Of a stretch of DNA of 64,000 nucleotides, positions 59,892-64,000 are shown in pieces. Origin of the DNA: Apostichopus japonicus (Eukaryota; Echinodermata; Holothuroidea; Aspidochirotida; Stichopodidae). The position numbers and the translations under genes are program-made. Where the stretch lies: contig NC_092580.1 of NCBI RefSeq assembly GCF_037975245.1, positions 7,540,501-7,604,500 on the forward strand, given 5' to 3'. The stretch's first letter is position 1. The number at the start of each line of letters is the position of its first letter. The notes under the pieces were generated by a model. That model saw only the letters and a list, made by a program, of their open reading frames with translations, did no database searches and had not been told where the DNA came from.

Positions 59892-61812
59892 TTACAAGTT
59901 TGTGATAACTTGTTTTTTGTTGGTAGCCTCTCGGCTACACGGTGACTTCCAATAGATTTCTCGGTCCGGGTAATAGAATTCTGTCGGTACAGGGGCAGGT
60001 CTTATAGCTGGTGGGGGTTGTCTGAAGCAGATGTTACCGGGTCCATTTTTGGGTTTGGTATCTTCTGGTGGAGTCGGAACCCTTTTGAAGAGATTGTTGG
60101 CTTTCTCTGTTTGTGAGAGCGGCTTCAAAAGTGGCTTATGGAGTGGACTTCTCTCCTTGTGGTATAATCTAAACAGGAATGAGAAAACAGATTCTGTGAA
60201 CTAGCTAAAGAGGTACTTAGGGGGCAAAATTCACCAAAAGTATTAAGGGAGGACCATCATAAAAAATGAAGCATAAATATTGACTATAAACAGATATTGG
60301 CGATGACCAAAAAAGGCACCAGGCGTCCAGGAACAGTGCTAGCCCCTTCCAATGCCCAAACTATATGAACTATTTTAATGGAAGTATACATCTGGTATCA
60401 ATTCTGCAAGAGATGACATAACAGTGCTGTCACTCTTCAGTTAGAAACACTTGAAAAGGGTAAAGTGTTGTACATCTATCAAACTTTAGCTATTAGATAC
60501 CATCTCTCATCATCCCTTGAAAAGAGTATAGTGTAGTAAATGTATAAAGTCATACCTAATTAAGAGTATAGTGTAGTAAATGTATAAAGTCATACCTAAT
60601 TAAGGGTATAGTGTAGTAAATGTATAAAGTCATACCTAATTAAGGGTATAGTGTAGTAAATGTATAAAGTCATACCTAATTAAGGGTATAGTGTAGTAAA
60701 TGTATAAAGTCATACCTAATTAAGGGTATAGTGTAGTAAATGTATAAAGTCATACCTAATTAAGGGTATAGTGTAGTAAATGTATAAAGTCATACCTAAT
60801 TAAGGGTATAGTGTAGTAAATGCATAAAGTCATACCTAATTAAGGGTATAGTGTAGTAAATGCATAAAGTCATATCTAATTAAGGGTATAGTGTAGTAAA
60901 TGTATAAAGTCATACCTAATTAAGGGTATAGTGTAGTAAATGTATAAAGTCATATCTAATTAAGGGTATAGTGTAGTAAATGTATAAAGTCATACCTAAT
61001 TAAGGGTATAGTGTAGTAAATGTATAAAGTCATACCTAATTAAGGGTATAGTGTAGTAAATGTACCTAATTGAGTCACAATTACTAGAAACCAACTCCCA
61101 CAATCACTTGACAAGGGTAAAGTGTAGAAAATACATCAAGTCACAGCTAGTAGTACCTGCTACCATCTCCCAAAATCACTTGAAAAGTGTAAAGTGTAGT
61201 AAAATACCTGAAGTCATGTCCCTTGAGGTTAATGAATTCTTGGTGCTCCATATTTTTGATGGCAATCCTGTTTGCATCCACGAGTAGACTTCTGTTGTCG
61301 TACGCCCCCGGAACGAACCCATGATGCTTCTCCTTGTACTCAGTCTCTTCCAGGTACTCCGGTAGGGCGCCCTCTTCCCTCGCGATTCTGTCCACATTTG
61401 GGTTTTGAACGACTCCCAGGGCTGGGATCCGCTGGAAGTTAGCCTGCCTGAGTGCCACGGTCTGGGGTTGGTCTTTCAGGAGGTCGTTGAGCCGATCCAG
61501 CTGATTGCTGGAATGAAATCCTTTCTCCAGCAGCTCTGTTCCGGAGGTCAGTCGATGGTGATGCATCTCTGTGTCGTCCACCACCAGCTTGGTCAGCCAT
61601 TCTCTGTCATCCTCATCTCTGGCCGCCCGTCTCTCGGCCCTCAGAGTCTCACCCGCGGCATGTATCGTTATCGGTGGGATCGGGGCAAACCCTTTCGGGG
61701 GAGGACGTCGCCAGAGATTCATGTCGAGTTTGCGGTCAGGCCAAGAGAATCTCTCGCGCTCTTCCAAAGTTGGTTTCAGGGTGTTGGCATGAAGTGTGTT
61801 CTCTTCCCAATG
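59892..61812 (-). CDS. Last two exons of an unrecognised minus-strand gene
   Basis: Exon 61812-61208 (minus, 605 nt, entered in phase 0 after an acceptor ttgattcacag) and terminal exon 60168-59892 (277 nt, stop at 59892) join in frame across a GT-AG intron, giving at least 293 aa. The first exon reads RFSWPDRKLDMNLWRRPPPK, then an Arg/Glu-rich helical stretch (AERRAARDEDDREWLTKLV), then EEGALPEYLEETEYKEKHHG. The second is basic and Pro-rich (RVPTPPEDTKPKNGPGN, FRQPPPAIRPAPVPTEFYYP). There is no membrane segment or signal. Repeated Tyr/Pro/Trp patches recall axonemal microtubule-associated proteins, but that is only an impression. Upstream exons must lie beyond 61813; none was found in the window. 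Confidence 0.68.
60520..61070. repeat. 40-bp minisatellite in the last intron of the minus gene
   Basis: About 13 near-identical units of TAAGGGTATAGTGTAGTAAA followed by TGTATAAAGTCATACCTAAT. Diverged relatives lie at 60456-60520 and 61100-61215; the latter contains the exon donor. Confidence 0.95.
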
Positions 61813-62885
61813 CTGTGAATCAAAATTAGCAAAGTGGTTTTTAAATAAAAAACAATTCCAGGACTTGTGTATGTTCTTAGTGCAAAGATATAAACACTAT
61901 GCAAAATATTATCTCAAGTATGACTCATTACTACCAAGTCACATAACATAACTGGAATCTTTTCAAATGCTGACTTCCGTGACAGAGAAGAGTCTCCATA
62001 AACCAACAACCCTGAGCAAATTTGTTCTAGTTTTTTAAGCTCAGATTCACGATTAGCTCACCATCTGCACTTCAATCATTTGTCCTTGACAAACGTAATC
62101 CTTTATTCTATTTAAAGACGTTTTGAACAACATTAGATTGTACAGTGAGCCCTGGAATTATCTCCTCACTGACAACTGCCACCGATTAGAAATCTTCCGG
62201 CATTTGTCTGAATAAAACACACCTTATTTAATGTACAGGCTTATGGGAGCAGCTCAATAACATTTGCTGCGGTTAATAAGTGCTGTAAAACAGGGCTTAT
62301 GTCAAGTACGGCAATCCTGCCAGGTATCTTAACCGATGATAGTTAACCGACTTACCATATGGTTAAGTTCTTAATGTCTACTGGTTGACCTAAAAAACAG
62401 ACTATTAAATATTAAGACATTGGTAAGGGTAGGAAGACAAGCAATAAACATAAACTGGAAGCTTTAAAACTACAACAAGGGGAAGCCTAAACACTGGGAG
62501 GCTGCTCCAGACGTGGTTACCACACCCTCCCAGGATGAGAACTATGCTAAGAAGAAAGAAAATGAAAAAAGAAAAAACCCTTCCTAGTGACTGTGCTGTT
62601 CCCAAGAAGAGAACTCACCAGCCCTCTAGCCATCGGGTTCCTAAACAGGGGTGCCCCTCCCTCTGCCAGAGCCTCCTCCCAGTTAAAAAATATAGAATAT
62701 CTTGGGTGGATTTATATTATTTTTGGTGTAGGTTTTATAAATTATGTACTTAAGAAGGAGATTTTGAATGAGGGGGTCAAGGAGAAGGGCGTTTTTCAAA
62801 TATTTTTGGTTTGAAACAATCAGTTGATCAGAGAGAGGGATTGTGTTTGGCTGCTTCCAGCAGCTTTTTGGTAGCAAAATAACTA
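61813..62885. other. Intron of the minus gene, no exon seen
   Basis: No exon ending in phase 0 was found. Short open frames at 62405-62814 have no family. Confidence 0.35.
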
Positions 62886-63812
62886 GGGATGTTCAGGTAA
62901 ATTCTAAGGGCTTTATGAATAATATTAAATTTGAATCTTAAAACAGCTTTGTAGGCAGATACTGCCATAGTTAATAATTGGTTTAATTTTGAGTTATATA
63001 TTTGTAAAAGAATGAGGGAGACAATTAAGATTACTTAAGACTTTAAGTGTATTTAAGATCCTCCAGGCTGTCCCGGTAGTAACATTAATGTGTTTCTTTA
63101 AATTAAGTTTACTGTCACAGGTAATTTCCAGGATAACAGCCTCTTTGCTGGGGGTAATGTTGGTGCTAGAAACTTTGATGTTCTAGTCCTCAGTCAAGTC
63201 ATGAGAGTAAGGATACTTAAAGATTACAAACTTTAAATTTATCTGGGTTATTTTTACTCTCCATTTACTACACCAGGTGCTGATGCAGTCAGTGAATTTT
63301 GTAACGCAACTAACGCAAAAAGAAATTCTGTTACTACTGTGCCAAATAGTGAGGTTGTCTGCGAATTGACTGCTATGTGTAAAATTGTAAGGGAGGTCAT
63401 TGACATAAATACTGTATAAAGGGGATTTAGAACCAAGCCCTGAGCAGTACTAGCTTTGAGCTCAAAGGAATTGAATTGAGTTTTCATTGAACAGCCATGG
63501 AAGAAAGAAGTCTAATTGTCCGATTGGGAAGATTATTGTTTAGAAGTTTGTGTGAGAGACCATTATGCCCAGTTTGGTCAAAGGCCTTTTCACAATCAAG
63601 TAACAGATCGGTCATTTGGTGTTTGTTTTGGAAGCCGATTTCCATACTTTCTGTAACTCTAAAGATGGGACTTAAAGTTGACTTATTGGACCTAAAACCA
63701 GCCTGATAAGGAGAAAAATTATTTGTATTTTCGAGTATAAGTCTAATAAGACTGATTGAGGATTTTTACAAAGATCTTTCCCAAGACTGGAAGTAGACTA
63801 ATTTGTCTATAT
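62886..63812 (-). pseudogene. Decayed non-LTR retrotransposon reverse transcriptase
   Basis: On minus, from ~63812: QISLLPVLGKIFVKILNQ, then near 63600 LLLDCEKAFDQTGHNGLSHK, near 63460 STAQGLVLNPLYTVF, near 63365 QFADNLTIW, and near 63120-63190 a segment ending DSKLNLKKHINV. These are the RT motifs in order (PISLLPVLGK, AFDxVxH, the GVPQGxxLGPxLF box, the F/YADDT box here FADN, and the thumb-side LG..xDxxLxWxxHI). Frameshifts and stops separate them, and the catalytic second Asp of the ADD box is Asn. A LINE of Jockey/CR1-like type is likely; the clade is not determined. Confidence 0.8.
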
Positions 63813-64000
63813 ATTCCCATACAAAGAAGTCCTGCATAAAATGCATCATGGAATCCTGCATGCATATGAAGGATTGTTGTATGTTTGGAAGGAATCCTGT
63901 TCCATATACAGGAATCCTATAGGATTCCTGCATGATTCCTGCAGGACTTTTTTGTATGGGTTTATATGGATTTGAATGGGATTTGTTTAGTTTTGGAAGG
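63813..64000. repeat. Short palindromic AGGAATCCT repeats
   Basis: Repeated AGGAATCCTG / CAGGATTCCT words in both orientations between ~63850 and 63950 can fold on themselves. May be part of a TIR element running off the window. Confidence 0.5.

Noticed and set aside
61405-61818. 137-codon + frame
   Set aside because: Shadow of the minus-strand exon 61208-61812.

Overview
This is a eukaryotic, animal nuclear window: split genes with GT-AG introns, AT-rich non-coding DNA, (TA)n microsatellites, and many short terminal-inverted-repeat (TIR) elements and tRNA-derived SINEs. The gene content (HS 3-O-sulfotransferase-like enzyme, a NEMO/optineurin-type adaptor, a FLYWCH-MULE gene family member) and the repeat style suggest a marine invertebrate deuterostome, probably an echinoderm. 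That assignment is inference; no rRNA or mitochondrial marker is present.

Layout. 0-3.2 kb: a decayed hAT transposase end, a (TA)n tract, then an intronless 400-aa sulfotransferase on +. 3.2-10.6 kb: no gene; two TIR elements (6213-6871, 8812-9507). 10.67-21.29 kb: a ten-exon + strand gene whose exons join in frame into a 550-aa coiled-coil protein with a UBAN-like ubiquitin-binding segment and a C-terminal zinc finger. 21.3-33.5 kb: no convincing gene; dense in mobile elements, including a 3.85-kb TIR element (24912-28760) nested in an older one, a foldback element and a MULE-like element with 9-bp target duplications. 33.5-40.05 kb: a + strand gene of 13 coding exons (826 aa) with three FLYWCH modules made by tandem duplication and a MULE-transposase-like C-terminus whose catalytic positions look degenerate. 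42-45 kb: 3' exons of an unrecognised gene. 45.9-46.2 kb: a SINE. 48.05-48.97 kb: a 28-bp satellite. 49.67-52.18 kb: exons of one or two unrecognised genes, one exon resembling the end of a tyrosine recombinase. 54.2-55.4 kb: tandem tRNA-like modules and a hairpin element. 59.9-61.8 kb: the last two exons of an unrecognised - strand gene, with a 40-bp minisatellite in its last intron. 62.9-63.8 kb: a decayed LINE reverse transcriptase on -.

The most striking pattern is that four separate tandem arrays appear to have been seeded from an exon-intron junction. The 3' splice site of exon 8 of the NEMO/optineurin-like gene is the last unit of a ~110-bp array. The 5' splice site of the same exon, that of a 42.7-kb exon, and that of the 61.2-kb exon are each copied into the adjoining intron. 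The result is rows of decoy splice sites. Other points: a nested transposon whose target duplication can be checked against a paralogous empty site in the same window, a likely domesticated FLYWCH-MULE gene with a visible duplication breakpoint, and a peptide conserved between two unrelated foldback elements.
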